A DNA stretch of 64,000 nucleotides, taken from positions 806,001 to 870,000 of the forward strand of contig CBDDIF010000002.1 in the NCBI GenBank assembly GCA_965228785.1, in the 5' to 3' direction. The first letter of the stretch is position 1. Every line of letters begins with the position of its first letter. Source of the DNA: Hoeflea_A sp965228785 (GTDB lineage Bacteria > Pseudomonadota > Alphaproteobacteria > Rhizobiales > Rhizobiaceae). Position numbers and translations under genes: made by a program. Of the stretch, positions 44,146-54,207 are shown piece by piece. The notes beneath the pieces were generated by a model. The model was given only the letters and a program-made list of their open reading frames with translations. It was not told the DNA's origin and searched no databases.

Positions 44146-45639
44146 TCAGGCTTCGAAATTCGCGCTGATCATTTCATTGAGGAGTCGTACACCAAAACCG
44201 GATGCCCAGGATTTGTTGATCTCGGTCTGCGGTGATCCCATCGCCGTTCCGGCGATATCCAGATGGGCCCAGGGCGTGTCGTTGACGAAACGCTGCAGGA
44301 ACTGCGCGGCTGTGATAGAACCGGCCCAGCGACCACCGGTATTCTTCATGTCGGCAAATTTCGAATCGATCAGCTTGTCGTATTCGGCGGCCAGCGGCAA
44401 ACGCCAGACCCTTTCCTGCGTCGCTTCTCCTGCCGTTGTCAGTTTTCCACTCAACTCATCGTCATTGGAAAACAGTCCCGCATAGTCATGGCCAAGGGCC
44501 ACGATAACAGCGCCGGTCAGTGTCGCAAGATTGACCATGGCTTGCGGTTTGAATCGGTCCTCGCAGTACCAGAGCGCATCGGCGAGCACCAAACGGCCTT
44601 CGGCGTCCGTGTTGATGATTTCGATCGTCTGACCGGACATGGATGTGACGATATCACCCGGCCGTTGCGCATTGCCATCCGGCATGTTCTCCACGAGGCC
44701 GATAATACCGACGACATTGGCTTTGGCCTTGCGTGCGGCGAGCGTATGCATGAGACCGATCACGGCTGCCGCGCCGCCCATATCCCCTTTCATGTCCTGC
44801 ATACCGGCGCCCGGTTTCAGCGAGATGCCGCCGCTGTCGAACACGACGCCCTTGCCGATGAAGGCCACGGGCTTCTGACGGGCCTTGCCGCCCTTCCATT
44901 GCATGATAGCCAAGCGGGGTGGCCGCACCGACCCCTGCGCCACGCCCAAAAGCGCGCCCATTTTCAGCTTGCGCATTTCCTTTTCAGTCAGGATTTCGAC
45001 CTCAACGCCCAATGCCTTCAGATCGCTGGCCTTCTTGGCGAATTCCACGGGTCCGAGATCGTTCGGCGGCGCGTTGACCAGATCCCTGGCAAGGGTCACA
45101 CCGCCGGATATCGCCTCGGCAACTGCAAACCGTCGTTTCGCGGTGGTGGCTGAAGTCGTGACGATCGTTACGTTGATCGCACTTTTGTCGTCAGCCGCAT
45201 CCTTGTCCTTCTTGCGCGTTTTGTAGGTGTCGAACTTGTAAGCGCGCAAAACCATGCCGAGCGCAAGGTCCGCAGCCTGTTCGGCGCCGGCTTCCAAACC
45301 GGTCACATCGAAAAATATGGTCAATTTGCGGGCATTCTTCGCCATCCCGAAAATTGTTCCGCCCAATCGTAGCCAATCGGCCGACTTCATCTCCTTGGGA
45401 TCTCCGAAACCAACGACCGCAAGCCGATCGACCGCGCTATCTTGAGGCGCCAACACATCGATGCTGGCCATTGCCTTTCCCTTGAAATCGGCAATTTTTG
45501 ACGCCTTCTTCGCCACACCCGCAGGATCGACCTGTTCAGCCGCATCAGACAGTAAGCCGCCGTTGCCGGCCAAGAAAACCGCGAGGCCGCCCCTTGGCTT
45601 GGCCGACTTGGAAAAGGTGACGTTGATCTTCTTCGACAT
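44146..45639 (-). CDS. pepA: Leucyl aminopeptidase (M17)
   Basis: A 497-residue cytosolic metallo-aminopeptidase. The C-terminal catalytic domain has the metal and catalytic residues in G-K-G-V-V-F-D-S-G-G, K-G-D-M-G-G-A-A and the M17 signature N-T-D-A-E-G-R-L. The N-terminal macro-like domain is at about 1-160. ATG 45639 is preceded by GGAG six bases upstream; a longer in-frame start is not supported. A palindrome lies in its leader (45671-45682). holC follows at 22 bases. In some bacteria PepA also binds DNA; nothing here shows that. Confidence 0.96.
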   Translation of the reverse strand: MSKKINVTFSKSAKPRGGLAVFLAGNGGLLSDAAEQVDPAGVAKKASKIADFKGKAMASIDVLAPQDSAVDRLAVVGFGDPKEMKSADWLRLGGTIFGMAKNARKLTIFFDVTGLEAGAEQAADLALGMVLRAYKFDTYKTRKKDKDAADDKSAINVTIVTTSATTAKRRFAVAEAISGGVTLARDLVNAPPNDLGPVEFAKKASDLKALGVEVEILTEKEMRKLKMGALLGVAQGSVRPPRLAIMQWKGGKARQKPVAFIGKGVVFDSGGISLKPGAGMQDMKGDMGGAAAVIGLMHTLAARKAKANVVGIIGLVENMPDGNAQRPGDIVTSMSGQTIEIINTDAEGRLVLADALWYCEDRFKPQAMVNLATLTGAVIVALGHDYAGLFSNDDELSGKLTTAGEATQERVWRLPLAAEYDKLIDSKFADMKNTGGRWAGSITAAQFLQRFVNDTPWAHLDIAGTAMGSPQTEINKSWASGFGVRLLNEMISANFEA

Positions 45640-45942
45640 GAAAGCTCCAGATGTTTGTTGGACGCGAACACGAACCGGTTCGTTGTGTGTTGGTGTTTCT
45701 TTACAGCATGTTGGCGTTGCGACCGCAATGACAAGGCTACAGGGCATCGAACTGGCGTTTTCGCGCTGCATGCCCCACCCATGGCGCAATTCCAACGTTC
45801 TATTGGCTGCGGCAATCGGCACAGGGGCGATCGGTAATCACTTGTTTACTATGCCCATTCGCCTTGTGTTAGTTATAACCCGCTAACTGAAGAGTTCGTG
45901 TCCGAGACACAACGGCACGTGGGGCATCAGGCACAACAACGA
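45640..45942. other. Divergent intergenic region between pepA and lptF
   Basis: 303 bases with no recognisable coding frame. It must hold two divergent promoters. A TATAAC at 45874-45879 is a good -10 candidate for lptF, without a convincing -35. On the pepA side a 12-base perfect palindrome occurs at 45671-45682. Confidence 0.4.
45671..45682. promoter_or_regulatory. 12-base palindrome in the pepA leader
   Basis: CGAACCGGTTCG is a perfect palindrome located 32-43 bases upstream of the pepA start codon, inside a short flanking dyad. It could be an operator site or chance; no second copy was seen nearby. Confidence 0.25.
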
Positions 45943-47154
45943 ATGAAGCTAATCGAGCGCTATATATTCAACAGGGTATTCGTCCTGTCTGTCGGAACCC
46001 TGGTCACGACGACCACGATCGCGCTCACCACGCAGGTGCTTCTGCGGGTCAATCTGCTGAGTTCAACCGGTCAGTCGCTGCTGACCTTTCTGGAACTGGC
46101 AGCGCTGCTCATCCCGTCAATGCTGATAATCGTTGCTCCTTTTGCGTTGATGATCGGCGCGGCCCACACGCTGACCACCATGAACACGGATTCCGAATTG
46201 GCTGTGCTCGAATCGTCCGGTGGTTCACCCTATCTGACCGCCAGGCCGATCCTGATGATCGCCGCCTTGATGTCGATCCTGACGCTGCTGACCGGACTCT
46301 ATGTGGAACCGTGGGCGAACAGGCACCTGCGCGACTTGCTGAACAACGCCTCGGCTGACCTGTTCTCCCTCGCCGTGCAATCCGGCACGTTCCATCAGAT
46401 CGAGGACGATGTTTATGTCCAGATCGCCGAAAAACTGCCTGGTGGCAGGCTTGGCGGTATCTTTCTTTCCGATCAGCGCGACAAGACAACGGATCAGGTC
46501 TACTACGCGCGTTACGGAACCTTCATCGAGAGTGGTGAAAACGACGTTCTGATCCTCTCGGATGGCGAACTTCATCGAAAAGACACAGACAGTGGCAAGG
46601 TCTCCGTCATCCGGTTTGCGGCTTACGGGCTCGATCTCAGCGAAATCCGTGGGCGCTCAAATGAGCCCCAAACCTATTATGCAAAGGAGCGGCCGACCAG
46701 TTTTCTGCTCAATCCCGATCCTAACGACGGCATGTACAAGCAGGATCCAGGCCTATTCACCCGGGAGATCCACAAACGCTTCACTCTGTGGATCTACCCC
46801 TTAATGTTCGGTTTGATCACCGTCTATTTTCTAGGCAAAGCGCACTCCAATCGACATGAGCAGGCCTGGAGCGTGATAACCGCGGCGGGCATTGCCATGG
46901 CGCTACGGGGGGTGAGTTTCTACACGATCGACCATTCGGGATTGAGCAGGACGATGGAGATCCTGACCTATGTCATACCGGTTGGCGGGTCCGTACTGTT
47001 CCTGGTTTTGATCGTCACCAACTGGACCTTCCGGGCACCGCAATTCGTGCTTGACCAGTCTTCGCGGCTTATCTCGGGATCTGAGTCTGCGCCCGCCCTG
47101 TTACGCTCCTGGTTTTCCGGCGTGATGCCCGGTGCCAAACGGAGCGCCCCATGA
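45943..47154 (+). CDS. lptF: LPS export ABC transporter permease LptF
   Basis: A 403-residue permease of the LptB2FGC complex that extracts LPS from the inner membrane. The N-terminus M-K-L-I-E-R-Y-I-F-N-R-V and the first helices (about 10-105) are followed by the periplasmic beta-jellyroll domain (about 130-280) and three C-terminal helices (about 285-375). ATG 45943 is chosen because homologues start with this ERYI pattern; a GTG 15 codons earlier is in frame. The stop overlaps the lptG start (ATGA, 47151-47154). Confidence 0.94.
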   Translation: MKLIERYIFNRVFVLSVGTLVTTTTIALTTQVLLRVNLLSSTGQSLLTFLELAALLIPSMLIIVAPFALMIGAAHTLTTMNTDSELAVLESSGGSPYLTARPILMIAALMSILTLLTGLYVEPWANRHLRDLLNNASADLFSLAVQSGTFHQIEDDVYVQIAEKLPGGRLGGIFLSDQRDKTTDQVYYARYGTFIESGENDVLILSDGELHRKDTDSGKVSVIRFAAYGLDLSEIRGRSNEPQTYYAKERPTSFLLNPDPNDGMYKQDPGLFTREIHKRFTLWIYPLMFGLITVYFLGKAHSNRHEQAWSVITAAGIAMALRGVSFYTIDHSGLSRTMEILTYVIPVGGSVLFLVLIVTNWTFRAPQFVLDQSSRLISGSESAPALLRSWFSGVMPGAKRSAP

Positions 47155-48239
47155 TAGGTCCGACCCTGTGGCGTTACCTGTTCTGGCGCTACGTCGTCAT
47201 GACCGGGTGGTTCGTCCTCGGCGTTTCGCTCATCATCTACATGGTGGATTTCAACGAATTCGCCAATCGTGCGTCATTTCGCGAAGGCTATACCCTTTCG
47301 AAAGGTCTGCTGTTATCGGCTCTTCGGTTGCCCAATATTTTTCAGGTGACAATACCCTTCATTATCTTGTTTTCTGCGATGTCGGTCCTGATCGTGCTCA
47401 ACAGAAAGTACGAACTGGTGGTTGCGCGATCAGCTGGTGTATCCGCCTGGCAATTCCTGCTTCCGCTGTGCACGGCAAGCTTTCTCATCGGCATGCTGAT
47501 GGTGGCTGTGGTGAATCCGTTGTCCTCACGTGCCTTGATGATGGTTCAGGAGATGGAAGTGGGTATCGGCATTCAACAGGGGACGGTTGGTACAATCAAG
47601 CGGACCCCGTGGATCCGCCAGCGTACGGTCGAGGGTGTGACAATAATCGGCGCCAAGAATGTCGCCCGGCGCGGACTGCTGCTCGGCGACGCCTCCTTCA
47701 TCCGCCTCAATGAGGATGGCTCGATTCGTGAGCGGATCGACTCCGCAACGGCCACGTTGGAAGAAGGAAATTGGGTGTTGCGCGATGCAAACCGCATCAC
47801 GCGGGACACGGCTTCAGAAGCGATTGAGATGGTGGAGGTCAAAACCAATCTCAAGCCCGAATTTGTTGAGGAATCACTCGCATCCCCACAGTCGATCTCT
47901 TTCTTCGAACTACCACGCAAAATTGAGGTGGCGCGGTCCTTTGGACTCGGCGCAAATGCCTTTGCGGTGCAGTATCAATCATTGCTTGCTCTTCCACTCC
48001 TGTTGGTCGCAATGACACTCATCGCAGCAACTGTCTCGCTTCGGTTTATCCGGTTTGGTCAGTCTGGAGCGGTCATTTTGGCTGGTATCTTGGCGGGGTT
48101 TCTGCTTTATGTCGTGTCGGTGCTGGCGAAAGCATTCGGGACGGCCGGAGCCGTACCGCCCTTTGTGGCGGCGTGGCTTCCGGTTATAATCGCCATGGCA
48201 CTCGGGGTTACAGTGCTGCTCCACAAGGAGGACGGGTAG
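47151..48239 (+). CDS. lptG: LPS export ABC transporter permease LptG
   Basis: A 362-residue partner of LptF with the same layout: helices near 12-105, a jellyroll periplasmic domain (about 120-265) and three C-terminal helices. It begins M-I-G-P-T-L-W-R-Y-L-F-W-R-Y-V. It is coupled to lptF by an ATGA overlap, and its TAG stop shares its last base with the GTG start of lptD. Confidence 0.95.
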   Translation: MIGPTLWRYLFWRYVVMTGWFVLGVSLIIYMVDFNEFANRASFREGYTLSKGLLLSALRLPNIFQVTIPFIILFSAMSVLIVLNRKYELVVARSAGVSAWQFLLPLCTASFLIGMLMVAVVNPLSSRALMMVQEMEVGIGIQQGTVGTIKRTPWIRQRTVEGVTIIGAKNVARRGLLLGDASFIRLNEDGSIRERIDSATATLEEGNWVLRDANRITRDTASEAIEMVEVKTNLKPEFVEESLASPQSISFFELPRKIEVARSFGLGANAFAVQYQSLLALPLLLVAMTLIAATVSLRFIRFGQSGAVILAGILAGFLLYVVSVLAKAFGTAGAVPPFVAAWLPVIIAMALGVTVLLHKEDG

Positions 48240-50581
48240 TGGGCTCAGCGGCATGCTGCGAAAATAAGAGTATGCGTATCGCAGGTCTGGTCGCGATTCT
48301 GACAACGGGCGTTGCACTGTGCACGGTCGCCGGGCCGGCGCTCGCACAGCAGACGCTTCTGGAATCAGACGGCATCAACATCACCACCGATCCTGAAGCC
48401 AAGCTTCTGTTGACGGCCAATCAACTGACATTTGACGAAGACACCGAAACTGTCGTCGCCATTGGGTCCGTGCAGGTCGAGTACGACGGTTTCAACATGG
48501 TCGCCCATCGGCTGGTTTACGAACAGCGAACCGGTCGCCTCAAAGCCTTTGGCGACATCGAGATGATTGAGCCTGATGGCAACCGCATATATGCACAGGA
48601 ACTGGACGTTACCGACGACTTCGCCAACGGGTTCATCAACGCACTGCGTATCGAAACGCCCGATAACACGAGACTCGTTGCCGACAGCGCACAGCGCGAA
48701 GACGCCGAGCGAACCACGCTGAACAACGGCGTCTACACCGCCTGCGAAATTTGTGAAAAGGATCCGAGCAAACCGCCGCTATGGCAGGTCAAGGCCCGTC
48801 GGGTGGTTCGCGATGGCAAAACCAGAACACTGCGGCTCGAAAGGGCCCGCTTCGAACTGTTCGGTCGACCGATCGCCTGGATCCCGGTCCTCACCGTCCC
48901 CGATCACACCGTCAAACGCAAAAGCGGGTTTCTGATCCCCGGTTTCAGCTATGCCAATGAACGCGGCGTGGGTGTTCGCGTCCCCTACTATTTTGCGCTC
49001 AATCCGCACTACGATCTGACGGTTGCTGTCACCGGCTATTCCAAGCAGGGTTTTCTGGTCGACGCGGAGTTTCGCCAGCAACTGGCGACCGGGCACTACA
49101 ACATTCGTGTCGCCGGCATTAATCAAATGGACCCCGGCGCCTTCGATGCGGGCACCATCGACGCCAGTCGCCGCAACCGGTTCTTCGCTGCAACCAGCGG
49201 TCAGTTTAAGATCAATCCCATGTGGAGCTTCGGCTGGGATGTGATGGTGCAAAGCGACAACAGTTTTGCCAACACCTATGACATATCCGGCTACAGCGCC
49301 GTTACCCAGACTTCAACAGCCTACCTGACAGGACTGAACGGGCGGAACTATTTCGATCTCAGGGCGTTCTACTTCGACGTTCAATCGACCCTTTCCACGA
49401 GCGTAGCCGAAAAGCAGCAACCGATCATTCACCCGACACTTGATTATTCCAAGACCTTCGACAGACCGGTCGCAGGGGGTGAAGTCAACCTCAATATGAA
49501 TGTGCTTAGCCTGACACGCCGCGAAGAGGAAAGCGATATCGTCAACGACCGGTATCGTGGCGTTAAGGGCAGCAACACACGGCTTACGACCGAGCTCGAA
49601 TGGCAGCGCACGCTGGTAACGACGGGTGGCTTGTTGCTCACCCCTCTTGTGGCCGCGCGCGGCGATGTCAACTTTCTCGATGTCACTGCACCGGTCGGTT
49701 ATGCGGGTCCGCTGCAAACGAACGGCGCCGTCGGGCGTTACATGCTGACCGCCGGCCTCGAGGCGCGTTACCCAATCCAGTTTCAGGGTGCGACCAGCTC
49801 ACATATTGTCGAACCGATCGGCCAGATTTTCGTACGGCCGGACGAACAATACGCAGGCGGTCTGCCGAATGAAGACGCTCAGAGCTTCGTTTTCGATGCC
49901 AGTATCCTCTTCGAGCGTGATAAATTCTCCGGCTACGACCGGATCGAGGGCGGAACGCGGGCCAATTTGGGAGTGCGCTATACCGGCACATTTGACAGCG
50001 GCGTATCGCTTCGCGGGATATTCGGCCAGTCCTTTCAACTTGCAGGACTGAACTCGTTTGCCACACCGGATCTTGTAAATGTCGGTGCCAGCTCCGGGCT
50101 CGAATCAACCCGTTCGGATTATGTTGGAAGTATTGGGGTCGATTTGCCAAACGGCTTCTCGATGACGGCCGCTGGTCGATTTGATGAGGAATCCTTCGCG
50201 CTGCAACGATCCGACGTTGGCGTGGGCTACTCCTCCAGTCGATTTACCACCGCACTCGCTCACACAAATGTGAAGCCGCAACCAGGATATGGATCGTCAA
50301 ACCAGCGGAGTGAATTCAAGGGGTTTGCTTCAATCAATTTGACGGACAATTGGCGCGCCTTCGGCTCGGCGAGCTATGACCTCGAAGACGATTTCCTCGC
50401 AAACAACACAATCGGCTTCGGTTACCACGATGAATGCTTCGACATCAGCCTCTATTACACGCAGTCCCGCGACAGCAATCAGGCGGTTGATTGGAGTGTT
50501 GGCGCATCGATCAGTCTGCGGACACTTGGGGACGTAAATGTCGGAAGTCAGTCAGTTGCGGACTTCACCGGCGGCAACTGA
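48239..50581 (+). CDS. lptD: LPS assembly outer-membrane protein LptD
   Basis: About 780 residues. A signal peptide with the hydrophobic core V-A-I-L-T-T-G-V-A-L ends A-L-A-Q-Q. An OstA/LptA-like beta-jellyroll domain follows (about 45-165, L-L-T-A-N-Q-L-T-F-D-E-D-T), then the large outer-membrane barrel with LptD core segments. It receives LPS from LptA and inserts it in the outer leaflet. GTG 48239 is chosen because AGGAGG lies seven bases upstream; an ATG at 48272 has a weak site and would give a shorter signal. Cysteines at 193/196 of this numbering region (A-C-E-I-C-E) are present, as in disulfide-linked LptD. Confidence 0.93.
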   Translation: MGSAACCENKSMRIAGLVAILTTGVALCTVAGPALAQQTLLESDGINITTDPEAKLLLTANQLTFDEDTETVVAIGSVQVEYDGFNMVAHRLVYEQRTGRLKAFGDIEMIEPDGNRIYAQELDVTDDFANGFINALRIETPDNTRLVADSAQREDAERTTLNNGVYTACEICEKDPSKPPLWQVKARRVVRDGKTRTLRLERARFELFGRPIAWIPVLTVPDHTVKRKSGFLIPGFSYANERGVGVRVPYYFALNPHYDLTVAVTGYSKQGFLVDAEFRQQLATGHYNIRVAGINQMDPGAFDAGTIDASRRNRFFAATSGQFKINPMWSFGWDVMVQSDNSFANTYDISGYSAVTQTSTAYLTGLNGRNYFDLRAFYFDVQSTLSTSVAEKQQPIIHPTLDYSKTFDRPVAGGEVNLNMNVLSLTRREEESDIVNDRYRGVKGSNTRLTTELEWQRTLVTTGGLLLTPLVAARGDVNFLDVTAPVGYAGPLQTNGAVGRYMLTAGLEARYPIQFQGATSSHIVEPIGQIFVRPDEQYAGGLPNEDAQSFVFDASILFERDKFSGYDRIEGGTRANLGVRYTGTFDSGVSLRGIFGQSFQLAGLNSFATPDLVNVGASSGLESTRSDYVGSIGVDLPNGFSMTAAGRFDEESFALQRSDVGVGYSSSRFTTALAHTNVKPQPGYGSSNQRSEFKGFASINLTDNWRAFGSASYDLEDDFLANNTIGFGYHDECFDISLYYTQSRDSNQAVDWSVGASISLRTLGDVNVGSQSVADFTGGN

Positions 50582-50716
50582 GCCGACCTTGCTCTGACGA
50601 ATGATCAAGTCGGCCACCAGCTCGACAGGCCATGATTTCGCCAAAGGCAGATGGGATTTACCCCGAGCGTATGATTTGCGAAAATGACGGCACAGGCTGC
50701 ATTAGGGAATCAAGAC

Positions 50717-51667
50717 ATGAAGGACGGCCCATCCATCAAACACGCGTTGGGGATCGTTGTGATTGCGATCTGTTTCGCTCTTACCACTGTGCTGGTGGCC
50801 GGAAACGGTCCCGTTCGCGCCAATGAAATAGCAGTCATCGTCAACGGCAATCCGATAACTACATACGATCTCGATCGGCGGACGAAGCTGTTGCGGCTGC
50901 AGCGCGCCAAGGGCAATCTCAAGAAGAAAGCCCAAGAGCAGATGATTGAAGAAGCGATCAAGATGACCGAGGTGCGGCGACTGCGCGCGACCGTGTCGGA
51001 TGCTGCGGTAAACCAGTCTTTCGCTCGATTTGCCAGAGCCAACAAACTCTCTGCAAAGCAAATGTCGCAAATTCTCGCGCAAGCGGGTGTCGGCGCTGAC
51101 CATTTCAAGGAGTTCATCCGGGTTCAAATGTCGTGGCCACGCGCTGTGTCCGCGCGTTTTGGATCGCGGCGCGGCGGCATGAGCACCGAGGAACTGGTGT
51201 CCAAGATGCTTGAGCGTGGCGGAGAGAAACCGTCAACGACGGAATATATCCTCCAGCAGGTTGTCTTCGTCGTCCCGAAATCGAAACGCAATGCTATTCT
51301 GAGCAAGCGGAAGCGCGAGGCGGAGTCGATGCGTAACCGGTTCGTTGACTGCCGGTCGACCCGTCAGTTTGCAAAGGGGTTGCGTGACGTTTCGGTCATT
51401 GACTTGGGCCGGGTTATGCAGCCTGCCCTGCCGGCGGACTGGAAAAAGCTCGTTGAAAAGACGCCGCAGGGAAAAACAACGAGTGCTCGCGTGACGGATC
51501 GCGGTGTCGAGTTTCTCGCTGTTTGTTCGAGCAAGCAGGTTTCCGACGACCTGGCCGCCGAAATGGTGTTCCGATTGGAAGAGTCCCAGAAACCGGCAAG
51601 CGAAAACGCCAACAGTGCGAAATACCTGGCCGAGTTGCGGGAAAAGGCTCGCATCAGCTACCGTTGA
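50717..51667 (+). CDS. SurA-like periplasmic chaperone
   Basis: A 316-residue exported protein: N-terminal hydrophobic signal (about 8-30, ending V-R-A), SurA N-terminal domain (about 33-150, I-A-V-I-V-N-G-N-P-I-T-T-Y-D-L-D-R-R) and one degenerate parvulin-like domain (about 160-260). It assists folding of outer-membrane proteins, including LptD encoded just upstream. ATG 50717 is placed 11 codons into the open frame because the signal begins there. It is shorter than E. coli SurA, which has two PPIase domains. The pdxA frame overlaps its stop. Confidence 0.85.
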   Translation: MKDGPSIKHALGIVVIAICFALTTVLVAGNGPVRANEIAVIVNGNPITTYDLDRRTKLLRLQRAKGNLKKKAQEQMIEEAIKMTEVRRLRATVSDAAVNQSFARFARANKLSAKQMSQILAQAGVGADHFKEFIRVQMSWPRAVSARFGSRRGGMSTEELVSKMLERGGEKPSTTEYILQQVVFVVPKSKRNAILSKRKREAESMRNRFVDCRSTRQFAKGLRDVSVIDLGRVMQPALPADWKKLVEKTPQGKTTSARVTDRGVEFLAVCSSKQVSDDLAAEMVFRLEESQKPASENANSAKYLAELREKARISYR

Positions 51668-52725
51668 GTTCGGGACTGTGGACTAAGCCGGCGGTAGACA
51701 CAGCACCGCCGATTGCTATGACGATGGGCGATCCCTCCGGTATCGGACCGGACATTACCCTCTCGCTTTGGCAGCAGCGAAGAGACTTGAGGCTGCCCAG
51801 GTTTTTCGTGCTCGCATGCCCATCCCTGCTGGCAAATCGCGCCGACCAACTTGGCATTGGCGTGCCGATCGTCGAAGCAGATCCGCACCGGCCTGACGAT
51901 TGGCCGGAAGATGCGCTGGTAGTCGCAACGCTCAAAAGTACCGTGAGAGCAGAAGCTGGCAAGCCTGATAGCGGGAATTCTGCTGCGGTGGTTGAATCGA
52001 TCGAAAGGGCCGTATCACTCGTCACTGACGGCTATGCATCAGCAGTGGTGACCAACCCGATTGCAAAATCGCAGCTCTATGCGGCCGGGTTCAAGTTCCC
52101 CGGCCATACCGAGTTTCTGGGCGAACTTGCCACACGCGCTACAGGTAATTCCATTCGTCCGGTCATGATGCTCGCCGGCCCGCTGTTGCGTGCGGTTCCG
52201 GTTACAATTCACATGCCATTGAGGGAGGTCCCCAAACGCCTGACGAGTGATGAAATTGTCGAAACAGGCAAAATAGTTGCGGCGGACCTTGTAACCTGGT
52301 TTCGGGTCGCCCATCCGCGGCTCGCCGTTGCCGGCCTCAATCCACATGCAGGCGAATCCGGAGCGTTGGGTACGGAAGATGCGGACATCGTCGCGCCGGC
52401 TGTCCAAAGGCTGAAAAATTTGGGCATCGACGCTTCCGGTCCCCTGCCCGCCGACACCATGTTTCATGAAGCGGCTCGCGAGCGCTATGATGCGGCATTG
52501 TGCATGTACCACGATCAGGCTTTGATACCCGCGAAAGCGCTCGGGTTTGACGATACAGTGAACGTGACGCTCGGTTTACCTTTCATCAGAACCTCCCCTG
52601 ACCATGGCACTGCCTTTGACATTGCGGGAAAGGGCATAGCGAGAGCCAGCAGTCTGGGCGCCGCCGTGCGTCTCGCGCAGACCATGTCCGAAAACGCGGC
52701 CGCCTCTTCCAATGACCGCCATTGA
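51664..52725 (+). CDS. pdxA: 4-hydroxythreonine-4-phosphate dehydrogenase
   Basis: A 353-residue enzyme of pyridoxal phosphate synthesis. Family blocks are I-A-M-T-M-G-D-P-S-G-I-G-P-D, the P-G-H-T-E-F-L region with metal-binding His, G-L-N-P-H-A-G-E-S-G, and Y-H-D-Q-A-L-I-P. No ATG precedes the first strand. TTG 51664 overlaps the previous stop (TTGA) and gives the normal N-terminus; the ATG at 51718 would remove it. The start therefore is uncertain, but the gene is not. Its end overlaps the rsmA start by 14 bases. Confidence 0.93.
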   Translation: MSSGLWTKPAVDTAPPIAMTMGDPSGIGPDITLSLWQQRRDLRLPRFFVLACPSLLANRADQLGIGVPIVEADPHRPDDWPEDALVVATLKSTVRAEAGKPDSGNSAAVVESIERAVSLVTDGYASAVVTNPIAKSQLYAAGFKFPGHTEFLGELATRATGNSIRPVMMLAGPLLRAVPVTIHMPLREVPKRLTSDEIVETGKIVAADLVTWFRVAHPRLAVAGLNPHAGESGALGTEDADIVAPAVQRLKNLGIDASGPLPADTMFHEAARERYDAALCMYHDQALIPAKALGFDDTVNVTLGLPFIRTSPDHGTAFDIAGKGIARASSLGAAVRLAQTMSENAAASSNDRH

Positions 52726-53542
52726 CGGGTTGCCACCGCTGCGCGACGTCATTGCACGGCACGGGCTGGATGCCCGGAAGGCGCTCGGCCAGAATTTCCT
52801 GCTCGACCTCAATCTGACCCGCAAGATCGCCTTCGCCGGAGGTTCTCTGGAAGGACTAACGATCATCGAGGTTGGTCCCGGCCCCGGTGGATTGACCCGG
52901 GCCCTGCTCGCCTCCGGCGCCCGTCAGGTCATTGCAATTGAACGCGACAGTCGCTGCATTCCCGCGTTGGCAGAGATATCCGCGCACTATTCTGAACGGC
53001 TACATGTCATCGAGGGTGACGCTCTGACGATCAATTACCGCGAGTTGGCCGATGGTCACAACACAAGGATCATCGCCAATCTGCCTTACAACATCGGAAC
53101 TCAATTGCTGGTTGGTTGGTTGCTCAGCGAACCCTGGCCGCCTTTTTTTGAGGCGCTCACGTTGATGTTTCAGAAGGAAGTGGCGCAGCGCATCGTGGCT
53201 GCGCCGGGAACCGCGGCTTACGGCCGGCTGGGAGTGTTGGCTGGATGGCGCACGCAGTCGAGGATCGCCTTCGATGTACCGCCCAATGCCTTCACACCTC
53301 CGCCCAAGGTCACTTCGAGCATTGTCCATATCGAGCCGATCCAGACTCCACTGGCCTGTCGTTCCAGCGCCCTGGAGCAGGTGACACGAGCGGCCTTCGG
53401 CCAACGCCGCAAAATGCTACGCCAGAGCCTCAAGCCACTGGGAGGCCAGACCTTGCTGGAGTCTTGCTGCATCGACCCGCGCCGCAGAGCCGAAACCCTC
53501 AGCATTGAAGAATTCTGCAGCCTCGCGAATGCACTCGGTTAG
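52712..53542 (+). CDS. rsmA: 16S rRNA (A1518/A1519-N6)-dimethyltransferase
   Basis: A 276-residue Rossmann methyltransferase (KsgA) that dimethylates two adjacent adenines in helix 45 of 16S rRNA. Typical blocks: K-A-L-G-Q-N-F-L-L-D, the SAM motif I-E-V-G-P-G-P-G-G-L-T-R, and the catalytic N-L-P-Y-N-I. It is the last gene of the plus-strand run lptF-lptG-lptD-surA-pdxA-rsmA and ends four bases into gmk on the other strand. Confidence 0.95.
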   Translation: MTAIDGLPPLRDVIARHGLDARKALGQNFLLDLNLTRKIAFAGGSLEGLTIIEVGPGPGGLTRALLASGARQVIAIERDSRCIPALAEISAHYSERLHVIEGDALTINYRELADGHNTRIIANLPYNIGTQLLVGWLLSEPWPPFFEALTLMFQKEVAQRIVAAPGTAAYGRLGVLAGWRTQSRIAFDVPPNAFTPPPKVTSSIVHIEPIQTPLACRSSALEQVTRAAFGQRRKMLRQSLKPLGGQTLLESCCIDPRRRAETLSIEEFCSLANALG

Positions 53543-54204
53543 GAATCAGCGACATCTTCTTCGAGCAGTCCACTGACGAAGTCGAACAGACCCGGTCGCC
53601 GATCGCGGCGCAGCCTTTCTGCCTGGACGATGCATTTGACCGCTGAATAGGCCCGGTCGAGGTCATCATTGATGACGACGTAATCGTAGTCGCGCCAGTG
53701 CTCCATCTCGGTCTTGGCGTTTTCGAGGCGGGTTCGGATGACATCGTCTGCATCCTCGGCCCGCCGTTGCAAGCGCGATTTCAATTCACCGAGAGACGGA
53801 GGCAGGATGAACACCGACACGACATCGGCCGGCATCTTTTCCTGCAATTGCAACGCGCCCTGCCAGTCGATGTCGAATAGCATGTCACGCCCGTCCGCCA
53901 TTGAGCGCTCGACCGGTTCCCGAGGTGTCCCGTAGCGGTTTCCATGCACCTCTGCCCATTCCAGAAGTGCATCCGTATCGCGCAGGCGCCCGAAATCGAC
54001 ATCGGAAAGAAAACGATAGTGAACACCGTCGATTTCGCTGCCCCGGCGCGGCCGGGTTGTCACGCTGACGGACAGGCTGAATTCCCCGTCATTTTCAAGG
54101 AGATTTCGCGCAATGGTCGACTTGCCGGCACCTGAGGGCGAAGACAAGACCAGCATGAGACCTCGGCGCTGAATATTGGAAAATGCAAGGTGGTCCTGCG
54201 CCAT
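53539..54204 (-). CDS. gmk: Guanylate kinase
   Basis: A 221-residue enzyme phosphorylating GMP/dGMP to GDP/dGDP. The P-loop is S-S-P-S-G-A-G-K-S-T (about 21-30), and the GMP-binding block S-V-T-T-R-P-R-R-G-S-E-I-D-G-V-H-Y follows near 48. A 15-residue lead before the P-loop strand is common in alphaproteobacteria. It follows yicC by three bases. Confidence 0.96.
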   Translation of the reverse strand: MAQDHLAFSNIQRRGLMLVLSSPSGAGKSTIARNLLENDGEFSLSVSVTTRPRRGSEIDGVHYRFLSDVDFGRLRDTDALLEWAEVHGNRYGTPREPVERSMADGRDMLFDIDWQGALQLQEKMPADVVSVFILPPSLGELKSRLQRRAEDADDVIRTRLENAKTEMEHWRDYDYVVINDDLDRAYSAVKCIVQAERLRRDRRPGLFDFVSGLLEEDVADS

Positions 54205-54207
54205 AGG

